Shown: piece after piece, positions 16,976-26,314 of the stretch
How positions within the stretch are numbered: the stretch's first letter is position 1
Layout: each line of letters starts with the position of its first letter
Assembly (NCBI GenBank): GCA_036311565.1
Contig: JAXJPR010000018.1
Coordinates: 1 to 60,117 of the forward strand
Length of the DNA stretch: 60,117 bases
Direction of reading: 5' to 3'
Source of the DNA: Fimousia sp036311565
GTDB taxonomy: Bacteria; Bacillota; Clostridia; Lachnospirales; Lachnospiraceae
Notes under the pieces: generated by a model
Database searches by the model: none
What the model was told of the DNA's origin: nothing
Seen by the model: only the letters and a program-made list of their open reading frames with translations
Position numbers and translations under genes: made by a program

Positions 16976-19354
16976 ATGTTACTTCAGCTGAAAGATAATC
17001 AAATAAAGATTTCCATTCGACATCTTGTGGAATTTTTGTTCCGCAGTGGTAATCTGATGGCAAAGGGAAGTGGTAAGGCTTCCCTGGATGCTATGCATGC
17101 AGGAAGCAGGATTCATAAGAAAATCCAGCGGTCCATGGGGGTAGAATATAAAGAAGAAGTTTCTCTAAAAAAAATTTTTCATCACAGAAACTATGATATC
17201 TTGCTGGAAGGGCGTGCAGATGGGATTTTTCAAAAAGATGGGGTCTGGACGATTGATGAGATTAAAGGGACTTATCGGAATTTAGCAATCATGGAGGAAT
17301 CAATATATGTCCATAAGGCACAGGCCATGTGTTATGCATATATTTATGGAATGGAACACCAGCTGGAGAGGATAGGAATTCAAATGACTTACTGTCATTT
17401 GGAAAGCGAGGAGATAAAAAAATTTTATGAGGAATTTTCCATGCCAGAACTGGAAGAATGGATGGAAGAAGTGAAGCTTAGTTTCTTTGTCTGGAGCGAT
17501 TATGTGTATCAGGCGAAGAAAAAGAGAGATGCGTCCATACGAAATTTAGTATTCCCATTTCCTTATCGAAAAGGACAAAGGAAAATGGCAGCATCGGTAT
17601 ATCATTCTTTAAAATCAGAAGAAATTTTATTTATTCAGGCACCTACCGGAATTGGCAAAACCATGTCCACTATATTTCCTACTTTAAAAAGAATGGAAGA
17701 GGCAGGAAGTGATAAAATGTTTTATCTGACGGCCAAGACCATTACCAGAACGGCTGCACAAGAAGCATTCCAGATTTTAAGAAACAATGGGCTTTCCTTT
17801 TCAACGGTGACGTTGACAGCAAAGGAGAAGATATGTCTGCAAGAGGAGATGGACTGTAATCCGCAGAACTGTCCGTATGCCAACGGTCATTATGACCGTG
17901 TCAATCAGGCTCTTTATGATTTAATTGATGGAGAAACTGGACTGACTAGGGAAATATTAATGGAGTATGCTGAAAAATATCACATCTGTCCTTATGAACT
18001 AAGTCTGGATGCAGCGAATTTTGTAGATGGAATTATTTGCGATTATAATTATGTATTTGATCCCAAAGTGCAGTTAAAGCGTTTTTTTGGAGAGGGAAAG
18101 CTGCTGGATTTTTATTATCTCATTGATGAAGCACATAATCTGGTAGATCGGGCAAGAAGTATGTATAGTGCCGTTTTATGCAAAGAAGACTTTCTGGAAG
18201 TGCAAAGGAATCTTCCAGAGTATGCCAAGCGACTAAAAAGTGCTTTGAAACGCTGCAACAAAGAAATGCTTGAAATAAAAAAGCAATGGGGTATTCAGGC
18301 AGTGATTGATCAGACCGACCGATTGGTCTATGCGTTGCTTCGATTTGTGACAGAGGCGGAATTATTTTTTGAAGAAGAACAGGGAGAAGTAGAAAAATCC
18401 CTGCTAGAATTCTACTTTCAGGTGCAGCATTATTTAAATATGTACGATACAATGGATGAAGGTTATGAAATCTATGTGTTGGAGATGGAAGGAAGATTTT
18501 ATTGTAAATTATTTTGTATCAATCCATCAAAACAGTTAAAACATTGTTTTGATTATGGGAAGGCAGCAGTGTTATTTTCTGCGACATTTCTTCCGATTAA
18601 TTATTACAAGAATTTGCTTACAGGGAATGAAAGTGAGAAAGCAGTTTATGTGCCGTCGCCCTTTTCTTCAAAAAAACGGGCAGTCTTAATTGGGAATGAT
18701 GTAACCAGCAAATACACCAGAAGGAATCACCGGGAATATGAAAAGATTTTTTGGTATATCGATGCCATGATGGATGGAAAGAAAGGAAACTATATCGTAT
18801 TTTTTCCATCTTACGAAATGCTGGCATGTGTAGCAGAGGTGATTTTTCAAAAGGGCATGGATATGAAAGCAGATATCCTGCTGCAAAAGCAAATGATGAG
18901 CGAAATGGAGAGGGAAGAATTTCTTTTCGAGTTCAAGAAAGAACGAAAAAAATCACTGATTGCTTTGTGTGTGATGGGTGGAATCTTTTCAGAAGGAATT
19001 GATTTGACGAATGAACAACTCATTGGTACTATAATAGTCGGCACTGGGCTTCCCGGAGTTGGATTCGAGCAGAACCTCCTGAAAGAATATTTTGACAAAC
19101 AAGGATATTCTGGATTTGACTATGCTTACCGGTATCCGGGGATGAATAAAGTATTGCAGGCAGCAGGAAGGGTAATCCGGACCCAGGAAGATGAAGGTGT
19201 GATCCTGCTTCTGGATGAAAGGCTGCTTAGACAGGAATATACCCAATTGTTTCCGCTGGAATGGCAGGACAGAAGAGAAACGACACTTGCCAGGGCGGGA
19301 GAACAGATAAAAGAATTTTGGAAAGGAAGAAATGAACATGAGTGGAAGAAATAA
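16976..19354 (+). CDS. XPD/DinG-type Fe-S helicase fused to an N-terminal PD-(D/E)XK nuclease domain
   Basis: A 792-residue protein with two parts. Residues about 1-190 form a RecB/Cas4-like PD-(D/E)XK nuclease fold: an early His (GSRIHKKIQ), Asp in LEGRADGIF and the DEIKG motif. Residues about 195-790 form a superfamily 2 helicase of the XPD/DinG family: Walker A APTGIGKT, four Fe-S cysteines (KICLQ, MDCNP, NCPYA, HICPYE), the DEAH box LIDEAHNL and motif VI QAAGRVIRTQED. Such enzymes unwind DNA 5' to 3' in repair or R-loop removal; the nuclease domain suggests resection or flap processing. A strong promoter precedes it and queF overlaps its end. Confidence 0.9.
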   Translation: MLLQLKDNQIKISIRHLVEFLFRSGNLMAKGSGKASLDAMHAGSRIHKKIQRSMGVEYKEEVSLKKIFHHRNYDILLEGRADGIFQKDGVWTIDEIKGTYRNLAIMEESIYVHKAQAMCYAYIYGMEHQLERIGIQMTYCHLESEEIKKFYEEFSMPELEEWMEEVKLSFFVWSDYVYQAKKKRDASIRNLVFPFPYRKGQRKMAASVYHSLKSEEILFIQAPTGIGKTMSTIFPTLKRMEEAGSDKMFYLTAKTITRTAAQEAFQILRNNGLSFSTVTLTAKEKICLQEEMDCNPQNCPYANGHYDRVNQALYDLIDGETGLTREILMEYAEKYHICPYELSLDAANFVDGIICDYNYVFDPKVQLKRFFGEGKLLDFYYLIDEAHNLVDRARSMYSAVLCKEDFLEVQRNLPEYAKRLKSALKRCNKEMLEIKKQWGIQAVIDQTDRLVYALLRFVTEAELFFEEEQGEVEKSLLEFYFQVQHYLNMYDTMDEGYEIYVLEMEGRFYCKLFCINPSKQLKHCFDYGKAAVLFSATFLPINYYKNLLTGNESEKAVYVPSPFSSKKRAVLIGNDVTSKYTRRNHREYEKIFWYIDAMMDGKKGNYIVFFPSYEMLACVAEVIFQKGMDMKADILLQKQMMSEMEREEFLFEFKKERKKSLIALCVMGGIFSEGIDLTNEQLIGTIIVGTGLPGVGFEQNLLKEYFDKQGYSGFDYAYRYPGMNKVLQAAGRVIRTQEDEGVILLLDERLLRQEYTQLFPLEWQDRRETTLARAGEQIKEFWKGRNEHEWKK

Positions 19355-19835
19355 AAATGAATTAGAAGGAGTAACTCTTTTAGGAAACCAGAAAATAAAA
19401 TATGCAGATGATTATGCACCAGAAGTGTTGGAAACATTTCCGAACAAACATCCGGAAAATGATTATTTTGTAAAATTCAATTGTCCGGAATTTACCAGCC
19501 TATGTCCAATGACAGGACAACCAGACTTTGCAACGATTTATATTTCTTATGTACCAGGAGAGCGTATGGTAGAAAGTAAATCGTTGAAATTATATCTATT
19601 CAGTTTTCGAAATCACGGAGATTTCCATGAAGACTGTGTGAATATCATTATGAAGGATTTAATTAATCTTATGGATCCAAAATATATTGAAGTATGGGGA
19701 AAATTTACACCAAGAGGAGGAATTTCCATTGATCCTTACTGCAATTATGGAAAAGAGGGAACCGTTTGGAAAGAGGTGGCCTTTAACCGTCTAGCAAATC
19801 ATGATATGTATCCGGAAAAAATCGATAATCGTTAG
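19332..19835 (+). CDS. queF: NADPH-dependent preQ1 synthase (7-cyano-7-deazaguanine reductase)
   Basis: A 167-residue unimodular QueF that reduces preQ0 to preQ1 for queuosine tRNA modification. The catalytic Cys is in CPMTGQPDFATI and the QueF motif is ESKSLKLYLFSFRNH, followed by HEDCVNII. The short (YkvM) form common in Firmicutes is present and complete. The gene overlaps the helicase gene by 23 nt; ATG 19332 has AAAGG at good distance, and an in-frame ATG at 19338 is the alternative. No preQ1 riboswitch or other que genes are in the window. It sits 12 nt before a dihydrouridine synthase, giving a tRNA-modification pair. Confidence 0.94.
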   Translation: MNMSGRNKNELEGVTLLGNQKIKYADDYAPEVLETFPNKHPENDYFVKFNCPEFTSLCPMTGQPDFATIYISYVPGERMVESKSLKLYLFSFRNHGDFHEDCVNIIMKDLINLMDPKYIEVWGKFTPRGGISIDPYCNYGKEGTVWKEVAFNRLANHDMYPEKIDNR

Positions 19836-19847
19836 TGGAGAGCGGCT

Positions 19848-20810
19848 ATGAAAATTTATTTCGCACCTATGGAAGGAATCACCAGTTATGTTTTTCGCAA
19901 TGCACATCATAAATACTTTGGAGGAGTAGACAAGTATTTTACGCCATTTGTAACACCGAGTCAGGCGCACTGTTTCATGAAAAGGGAAAAAAGAGATGTG
20001 CTGCCCGAAAATAATGAAGGGGTTCCAGTTATTCCACAGATTCTTACGAATCAGGCTGGGCATTTTATTAAGACCGCAAAAGAATTAAAAAGTATGGGCT
20101 ATGAAGAAGTCAATCTAAACCTTGGATGCCCGTCAGGAACTGTCGTAGCAAAGAAGAGGGGAGCTGGATTTTTGGCTGATTTAGAAAATCTGGAAAGCTT
20201 TCTGGACGAAATTTTTACAAAACTGGATATAAAGATATCGGTAAAGACCAGGCTTGGGATAGAAGATCCAGAGGAATTTTATGATATTTTGGAACTATAC
20301 AACCAGTTTCCCATGGAGGAACTCATCATTCATTCAAGAATTCAGAAAGATTTTTATAAATATGATCCGCGGATGGAGATGTTTGATGTGGCGGTAAAAG
20401 AAAGCAAAAATCCTCTTTGTTATAATGGAAACTTATTTTCTGTAAATGGATATAAAGAATGGAAAAAGAAGTTTCCGAATGTTCCCTGCATTATGTTAGG
20501 CAGAGGAGCAATCGCAAATCCAGCACTTCCATTGGCGATAAAAGGAAAAAATAATCTTTCAAAAGAAGATTTTTTAAAATTTCATGATGAAGTTTGTCAG
20601 CAATATGAGGGATGGATGCAAGGGGATAAAAATGTACTATTTAAAATGAAAGAGCTATGGTTTTATTATGGAAGTCTTTTTCCGGAAGGCAAAAAATATC
20701 TAAAGAAGATAAAAAAATCTCAGAATTTAAAAGATTATCATGAAATAGTATATCAACTGGTCAAACAATGTGAGATGAATGCGGACAGAGGATTTTTATC
20801 AGCAGTTTAG
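19848..20810 (+). CDS. tRNA-dihydrouridine synthase
   Basis: A 320-residue FMN-dependent Dus enzyme (COG0042) that reduces uridines in tRNA D-loops. It has the TIM-barrel start KIYFAPMEGITSYVFRN, the active-site LNLGCPSG (the catalytic Cys), a phosphate/FMN lysine in SVKTRLG and the GRGAIANPAL loop. Which D-loop positions it modifies cannot be read from sequence. The start has a GGAG site 8 nt upstream. It is the last gene of the helicase-queF-dus run. Confidence 0.92.
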   Translation: MKIYFAPMEGITSYVFRNAHHKYFGGVDKYFTPFVTPSQAHCFMKREKRDVLPENNEGVPVIPQILTNQAGHFIKTAKELKSMGYEEVNLNLGCPSGTVVAKKRGAGFLADLENLESFLDEIFTKLDIKISVKTRLGIEDPEEFYDILELYNQFPMEELIIHSRIQKDFYKYDPRMEMFDVAVKESKNPLCYNGNLFSVNGYKEWKKKFPNVPCIMLGRGAIANPALPLAIKGKNNLSKEDFLKFHDEVCQQYEGWMQGDKNVLFKMKELWFYYGSLFPEGKKYLKKIKKSQNLKDYHEIVYQLVKQCEMNADRGFLSAV

Positions 20811-20841
20811 AATTTGTTTAGAAAAGTTCATGGTTTATACA

Positions 20842-20869
20842 TTGAATCAAAGAGCGAATCTGCTATACT
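20842..20869 (+). promoter_or_regulatory. Promoter-like element without a downstream gene
   Basis: TTGAAT (20842-20847), a 16-nt spacer and TATACT (20864-20869) face a gene-free stretch that ends in a terminator at 20952. A transcript would be about 75 nt long. It may be chance in AT-rich DNA. Confidence 0.3.
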
Positions 20870-20914
20870 TTAATTAAAGTTTTTCATATATATTTTTAAT
20901 CCTCTCTTTTCAAT

Positions 20915-20952
20915 AAAAAATCCCGCTTATGAAAATAAGCAGGGATTTTTTT
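20915..20952. terminator. Bidirectional terminator between dus and the prolyl-tRNA editing gene
   Basis: AAAAAATCCCGCTTAT pairs with ATAAGC-A-GGGATTTTTT (one bulged A), with runs on both sides, so it can end both converging transcripts. Confidence 0.88.
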
Positions 20953-20960
20953 GTTATGTT

Positions 20961-21506
20961 CTATAGATTTACATAAATTGGTTCATGTTCCATGGCTGGC
21001 AGAAGTTTTTCGATAATATCTCTCATAGAAAGCTTTAAGCTGGATGTATTGATACATGGATGACAGCCAATATATTCATGCTTTAATAAATCTTCATCGA
21101 TGATCAATTGAACATGATGTTCGACATCATTCATTAATCCCAGTACGCTGACAGAACCAGGGGTAATATCAAGATACTGTTCCATATATTCTGGCTTTGC
21201 AAAAGAAAGACGGGCGCTGCCAATCTGCTTAGAGAGAATCTTTGTTAAAAATTTCTTATTGCCAGGCATCATTAACAGATAGAATTTTGTTTTCTGGCTG
21301 TTGCATAAGAATAAATTTTTGCAGATATCAATTTGCAGAAGTTTTTCTACTTCCTGGCAGGACTCTACAGTAGCAGTTGCTTCATGGTCCACTCTTTCAT
21401 ACGGAATCTGAAGCTGCTCTAAAAATTCATAACAACGCTGCTCTTTTTCTAAGCGCTGGTCAAAATCAGCCGGGCGGCTGTTGTAGATTATGGGATTAAG
21501 ATACAT
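20961..21506 (-). CDS. YbaK/ProX-type aminoacyl-tRNA deacylase (prolyl-tRNA editing protein)
   Basis: A 181-residue stand-alone editing-domain protein of the YbaK/ProXp family, which hydrolyses mischarged Ala- or Cys-tRNA(Pro). The family motifs are the IPYERVDHEA start, the catalytic Lys in CKNLFLCNSQKTKFYLLMM, ARLSFA, PGSVSVLGLMND and IGCHPCINTSSLKLS. Full length is seen. AGGTGAC lies 5 nt before the ATG. It is preceded by a HAD gene 14 nt upstream in the same direction, so the two probably form an operon. Confidence 0.88.
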   Translation of the reverse strand: MYLNPIIYNSRPADFDQRLEKEQRCYEFLEQLQIPYERVDHEATATVESCQEVEKLLQIDICKNLFLCNSQKTKFYLLMMPGNKKFLTKILSKQIGSARLSFAKPEYMEQYLDITPGSVSVLGLMNDVEHHVQLIIDEDLLKHEYIGCHPCINTSSLKLSMRDIIEKLLPAMEHEPIYVNL

Positions 21507-21520
21507 AAAAAGTCACCTCA

Positions 21521-22327
21521 TTAGAAAAATTTTTCAATCAGATGAGCAATTCCATCTTCATCATTAGATAAGGTAACGTAGTCAGCAATGGCTTTGATTT
21601 CTTCGCGTCCATTTCCCATACATACACCAAGGCCGGCAATTTCAATCATTGGTTTATCGTTAAAGCTGTCGCCAACAGCTACTAAATCTTTGCGTTCCAT
21701 TCCAAGATAATTTAATAAAACATCCAGACTTTGTCCTTTATCAATTCCTTTTGGACAGATTTCTAGAAAGTATGGTGCGGAACAGAAACATTCACATTCA
21801 TCTTTTAAGATAGGGACAATTGCATTTTCCACTCTTACCAGATGACGAGGATCTTCTAGCATCATAAATTTCGGAACATCAATGGTACGCAGCATCTCTT
21901 CATAATTATCTGGTTCTAACATATGGAGACCATTGATTTTAGATTCAATAATCGCATACTGATCCTGTTTTTCAAAACAAAGAAGGGTATCCTTTTTATA
22001 AGTAACCAGATTTACATGATATATACGGGCTAACTGAACAATTTTTTGTGCAACTTCAGGATCCAGCGTTTGTGAATGAAGCACTTTTCCAGTCGCACAT
22101 TCAATAATCTGTCCACCATTATATGGAAGGAGATAGCCGCCATATTTTTTCAGTTCTAATTCTTCTTCCAGTTTATAAACACCGTGAGTTGGACGGCCAG
22201 AAGCCAATACAACTTTTACTCCTTCTTTCTGAATTTTCATCAGAGCTTCTTTTGTTTTGGGAGTAATAATTTTATCAGAGTTGGTAAGAGTACCATCTAA
22301 ATCTAAGGCAATAATTTTATAATTCAT
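21521..22327 (-). CDS. HAD-superfamily Cof-type phosphatase (YidA-like)
   Basis: A 268-residue Cof-subfamily HAD phosphatase with motif I ALDLDGTLTNSD, motif II VLASGRP, a motif III lysine region (CPKGIDKGQSL) and motif IV AVGDSFNDKPMIE. The GIDKG/LGV-MGN pattern matches YidA-like sugar-phosphate phosphatases, but the substrate is uncertain. It is a paralogue class of the gene at 7644-8429. The start has GGAGGATAAA upstream. Transcription diverges from uvrC. Confidence 0.9.
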   Translation of the reverse strand: MNYKIIALDLDGTLTNSDKIITPKTKEALMKIQKEGVKVVLASGRPTHGVYKLEEELELKKYGGYLLPYNGGQIIECATGKVLHSQTLDPEVAQKIVQLARIYHVNLVTYKKDTLLCFEKQDQYAIIESKINGLHMLEPDNYEEMLRTIDVPKFMMLEDPRHLVRVENAIVPILKDECECFCSAPYFLEICPKGIDKGQSLDVLLNYLGMERKDLVAVGDSFNDKPMIEIAGLGVCMGNGREEIKAIADYVTLSNDEDGIAHLIEKFF

Positions 22328-22438
22328 AATTTTATCCTCCGAATTTTTTTCTCAATTATAGCATAACTGTATGTCTGCGTGCAAATTGGGATGGAGACGT
22401 ATGGTTTTTCATCTGATGTAGATATTTTTTTTTCAAAA

Positions 22439-22447
22439 TGTTAAAAT
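22439..22447 (+). promoter_or_regulatory. Possible extended -10 promoter of the uvrC operon
   Basis: TGTTAAAAT (TGN plus TAAAAT) lies 41 nt before the uvrC start in an AT-rich stretch. No clear -35 box accompanies it. Confidence 0.4.
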
Positions 22448-22487
22448 AATAAAAAGTAAAGATTTGGATTTGAAAGGGAAACGGACC

Positions 22488-24344
22488 ATGTTTAATATCA
22501 GGGAAGAGCTTAAGAAGCTTCCGGCAAAACCAGGAGTTTATCTGATGCATAATGACAAGGATGAAATTATATATGTAGGAAAAGCCATTAGTCTGAAAAA
22601 TCGTGTTCGCCAGTATTTTCAGAGCAGTAGAAATTTAAGCCCCAAAATACAGAGAATGGTTTCTCACGTTAAATATTTTGAATATATTATCACAGATTCT
22701 GAGCTGGAAGCCCTGGTCTTAGAATGTAACTTAATTAAAGAACATAATCCCAAATATAACACCATGTTAAAGGATGACAAAAATTATCCTTACATTAAAG
22801 TTACTGTGCAGGAAGAATATCCAAGGGTCATGTTTGCCAGAAAAATGAAACGAGATAAGAATAAGTATTTTGGGCCATATACCAGTGCAGGGGCAGTAAA
22901 AGATACCATAGATCTGATTCAAAAGATATATAAGATCCGGACCTGCAGCCGGAATCTTCCGAAGGAAATTGGGAAAGAACGACCATGTCTGTATTATCAG
23001 ATCAAGCAGTGTGATGCGCCATGCCAGGACTATATTTCAAAAGAAGAATATCAAACATCCATTCAGAAAGTTATCGGATTTTTAAATGGAGATTATAAAG
23101 AAGTAAATTCTTATTTGCAGGAAAAAATGGAAGAAGCAGCACAAGAACTGGAGTTTGAACAAGCTGCCCAGTACAGAGATCTGATGCAAAGTGTCAATCA
23201 TATTTCAAACAAACAAAAAATCAACAGTGCAAACATGGAAGATCAGGATATCATTGCGCTGGCAAAAGCACAGGAAGAAAGTGTAGTCGCTTTGTTTTTT
23301 GTACGGGATGGAAAACTTCTTGGAAGAGAGCATTTTCATATGCAGCATTCCATCGAAACATCCAGGACAGAAATTATGACAGAATTTGTAAAACAGTTTT
23401 ATGCAGGAACTCCATATCTGCCAAGAGAAATTTTACTGGAATGTGAAATTGATGAAAAAGAGATGTTAGAGCAGTGGCTTTCTGTAAAAAAAGGAATGAA
23501 AGTAAAGATTTCTGTTCCAAAGCGGGGGAAAAAAGCTAGTCTGGTAGATATGGCCAGAAGGAATGCAGTCAACATTTTAAATTTAGACAGTGAAAAGATT
23601 CGTATGGAAGAAAAGAGAACCATAGGAGCAGTGAAAGAAATCGAACAATTGATCGGAATTTCAGGATTGAAAAGGATGGAAGCATTTGATATTTCTAATA
23701 TCAATGGATTTGAAACGGTTGCATCCATGGTGGTGTATGAGAATGGAAAGCCAAAGAAAAGGGATTACCGGAAATTTAAAATTCAATCAGTCAAAGGACC
23801 GGATGATTACAAAAGTATGGAAGAAGTATTAACAAGAAGATTTCAGCATGGGAAAGAGGAAATCCGGCAATTAAAAGAAAAAAATATAGATTTGAAATTT
23901 GGGAGTTTTACAAAATTTCCAGACTTATTATTAATGGATGGTGGAAAAGGACAAGTGAATGTGGCAGAAAGGGTACTGTCCCAATTGAACCTTGCGATAC
24001 CAGTCTGCGGGATGGTAAAGGATGATAATCATCGGACAAGAGGGTTATACTATCAGAACGAAGAAATTCTATTTCCGCCAAGAAGTGAAGCATTTCGACT
24101 GATTACACGAATTCAGGATGAGGCGCACCGGTTTGCCATTGAATATCATCGTGAACTGAGAGGGAAATCTAGTGTTCATTCAGTTTTAGATGAAATTCAT
24201 GGAATTGGCCCGAAACGCCGGAAGGCATTGATGAAATATTTTAAAGATATTTCCAGAATTAAAGATGCTTCCGTTGCAGAATTGGAACAAGTGGAAGGAA
24301 TTACAAAAAAGGTTGCAGAAGAGATTTACCATTTCTTTCATTGA
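22488..24344 (+). CDS. uvrC: UvrABC excinuclease subunit C
   Basis: A 618-residue UvrC, which makes both incisions in nucleotide-excision repair. The GIY-YIG endonuclease domain is N-terminal (PGVYLMHNDKDEIIYVGKA, then RVRQYF), followed by the Cys-containing segment (RPCLYYQIKQCDAPC), the UVR motif that binds UvrB (about 205-235, LEFEQAAQYRDL), the RNase H-like domain with ISNINGFETVASMVV, and C-terminal helix-hairpin-helices. The start at 22488 (GAAAGGG upstream) is chosen over TTG 22464. It heads a run of seven co-directional genes. Confidence 0.96.
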   Translation: MFNIREELKKLPAKPGVYLMHNDKDEIIYVGKAISLKNRVRQYFQSSRNLSPKIQRMVSHVKYFEYIITDSELEALVLECNLIKEHNPKYNTMLKDDKNYPYIKVTVQEEYPRVMFARKMKRDKNKYFGPYTSAGAVKDTIDLIQKIYKIRTCSRNLPKEIGKERPCLYYQIKQCDAPCQDYISKEEYQTSIQKVIGFLNGDYKEVNSYLQEKMEEAAQELEFEQAAQYRDLMQSVNHISNKQKINSANMEDQDIIALAKAQEESVVALFFVRDGKLLGREHFHMQHSIETSRTEIMTEFVKQFYAGTPYLPREILLECEIDEKEMLEQWLSVKKGMKVKISVPKRGKKASLVDMARRNAVNILNLDSEKIRMEEKRTIGAVKEIEQLIGISGLKRMEAFDISNINGFETVASMVVYENGKPKKRDYRKFKIQSVKGPDDYKSMEEVLTRRFQHGKEEIRQLKEKNIDLKFGSFTKFPDLLLMDGGKGQVNVAERVLSQLNLAIPVCGMVKDDNHRTRGLYYQNEEILFPPRSEAFRLITRIQDEAHRFAIEYHRELRGKSSVHSVLDEIHGIGPKRRKALMKYFKDISRIKDASVAELEQVEGITKKVAEEIYHFFH

Positions 24345-24405
24345 AATTCTATGGTACACTATAACATAGCACAATAGATACATAGGCTTAAGGAGGGAAG
24401 AAAAG

Positions 24406-25341
24406 ATGGATAATGTGTATGAAGTTAGTCTGGAAAAATTAATTGAAAAAATGGAGTTGGTTAATTATACGCCAGATATCGATATTGAAGATATCTCTAT
24501 TCATCAGGCGGAAATCAACCGTCCGGCATTACAGCTGGCAGGATTTTTTGAACAATTTGCCCAGAATCGTGTACAGATTATTGGACGGGTAGAACAGGTT
24601 TATTTACAAAAATTAGAACAGGACAAGATTAAAATGCTGGATATTTATGAGCAGTTTTTTAATTCTAATATTCCATGTGTTGTATTTGCGAGAGATCTAA
24701 AACCTTCTGAAGCGATGCATTATATTGCAGCCAAGTATAATGTGCCATTATTAGGAACGCCGCTTGGTACATCTGAATTTATGGCTGAGATTATTCGCTG
24801 GCTAAATGTTGAACTGGCACCGAGAATTTCAATTCATGGAGTGCTGGTCGATGTATTTGGCGAAGGTGTTCTGATTATGGGTGAGAGTGGAATTGGGAAA
24901 AGCGAGGCAGCATTGGAACTGATCAAGAGAGGACATCGTCTGGTTTCGGATGACGTAGTAGAAATTAAACGTGTCAGTAAAGAAACTCTGGTCGGATCAG
25001 CACCAGAAATTACCCGCCATTTTATTGAATTGCGTGGTATCGGAATTATTGATGTTAAGACCTTATTTGGGGTTGAAAGTGTTAAGATGACACAGAACAT
25101 TGACATGGTCATTCAGTTGGATGAATGGGATAAAGGAACGGACTATGATCGCCTGGGACTGGAAGAGAAGTATACAGAATTTTTGGGGAACAAAGTAGTT
25201 TCTCATCGTATTCCAATTCGTCCAGGACGTAATCTGGCTATTATCGTAGAAGCAGCAGCAATTAACCATAGACAGAAGAAGATGGGATATAACGCTGCAA
25301 AAGAGTTGTATAATCGTGTAACTGGTCAATTTGAAAAATAA
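24406..25341 (+). CDS. hprK: HPr kinase/phosphorylase
   Basis: A 311-residue bifunctional enzyme that phosphorylates HPr and Crh on Ser46 with ATP or PPi and reverses this, controlling CcpA-dependent catabolite repression. The P-loop GESGIGKS follows the family signature VDVFGEGVLIMG, and the second signature is in ELRGIGIIDVKTLFG. Full length, with the variable N-terminal MurF-like domain. It starts 61 nt after uvrC with AGGAGGG. A glucokinase and a Crh-like HPr in the same operon fit a carbon-signalling unit. Confidence 0.95.
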   Translation: MDNVYEVSLEKLIEKMELVNYTPDIDIEDISIHQAEINRPALQLAGFFEQFAQNRVQIIGRVEQVYLQKLEQDKIKMLDIYEQFFNSNIPCVVFARDLKPSEAMHYIAAKYNVPLLGTPLGTSEFMAEIIRWLNVELAPRISIHGVLVDVFGEGVLIMGESGIGKSEAALELIKRGHRLVSDDVVEIKRVSKETLVGSAPEITRHFIELRGIGIIDVKTLFGVESVKMTQNIDMVIQLDEWDKGTDYDRLGLEEKYTEFLGNKVVSHRIPIRPGRNLAIIVEAAAINHRQKKMGYNAAKELYNRVTGQFEK

Positions 25342-25365
25342 AAAAATATTATCGGGGGACTTATT

Positions 25366-26301
25366 ATGAAAAAATATGCAGTAGGAGTAGACGTAGGTGG
25401 AACAACCGTAAAAATGGGAATGTTTACAGTAGAAGGGGAATTATTATGTAAATGGGAAATTCCGACCCGCACGGAAGATGGTGGAAAATATATCTTATCA
25501 GATATTACAAAATCATTAGAAGAAAAAAGAATCAGTCAGGGGATTTCTACAGAAGAAATTTGCGGAATTGGAATCGGAGTTCCAGGACCGGTAAACAGAG
25601 ATGGAAATGTTGAGGTTTGTGTCAACCTGGGATGGGGATTTGTAGAAATTGAAAAAGAGTTGGAAGCCCTTACTGGATATCCGGTAAAAGCAGGAAATGA
25701 TGCCAATGTTGCAGCCATGGGCGAAGTATGGCAGGGAGCTGCAAAAGGTGCAAGAGATGCAGTGATGGTGACTCTTGGAACTGGTGTTGGCGGAGGCATT
25801 ATCCTGGGAGGCAGAATTTTAGCAGGAGTAAAAGGATTTGCTGGAGAAATTGGTCATTTTAATGTAAATCCTCATGAAAGTGAAAGCTGCAATTGTGGAA
25901 ACAAAGGATGTTTAGAACAGTATGCATCTGCCACTGGTATTGTAAGAATGACGAAAAAGTATTTGAAAGAACATGATGTGGAATCTTCTTTGCGCAAATA
26001 TGAAAATATTACAGCAAAAGATATTTTTGACGAAGCAAAAAATGGCGACGAAACAGCAATGTACAATGTGAAACAATTATGCAAAATTCTAGCATCTGTG
26101 TTAGGAAAAATTGCATTGACGGTAGATCCAGAAGTTTATATTATTGGAGGCGGCGTTTCAAAGGCCGGAACCATTTTAACCGATGGAATTGCAGAAGAAT
26201 TTCCAAATCATGTATTTGGCGCTGCCAAAGAAAACCGCTTTGTACTGGCTGAATTAGGAAATGATGCTGGTATTTATGGTGCCGCTAAATTAGTTGTGTA
26301 A
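25366..26301 (+). CDS. glcK: ROK-family glucokinase
   Basis: A 311-residue ROK kinase that phosphorylates glucose with ATP. Seen are the phosphate-1 motif GVDVGGTTVKMG, the ROK signature with GFAGEIGHFNVNP (the catalytic Asp/Glu region), the zinc-binding CNCGNKGCLEQYASA, and VGGG-like IIGGGVSKAG near the end. The gene follows hprK by 24 nt and precedes murB by 13 nt. Strict sugar specificity (glucose rather than another hexose) is inferred from overall similarity to Firmicutes GlcK. Confidence 0.9.
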   Translation: MKKYAVGVDVGGTTVKMGMFTVEGELLCKWEIPTRTEDGGKYILSDITKSLEEKRISQGISTEEICGIGIGVPGPVNRDGNVEVCVNLGWGFVEIEKELEALTGYPVKAGNDANVAAMGEVWQGAAKGARDAVMVTLGTGVGGGIILGGRILAGVKGFAGEIGHFNVNPHESESCNCGNKGCLEQYASATGIVRMTKKYLKEHDVESSLRKYENITAKDIFDEAKNGDETAMYNVKQLCKILASVLGKIALTVDPEVYIIGGGVSKAGTILTDGIAEEFPNHVFGAAKENRFVLAELGNDAGIYGAAKLVV

Positions 26302-26314
26302 AATTGGAGGAAAA

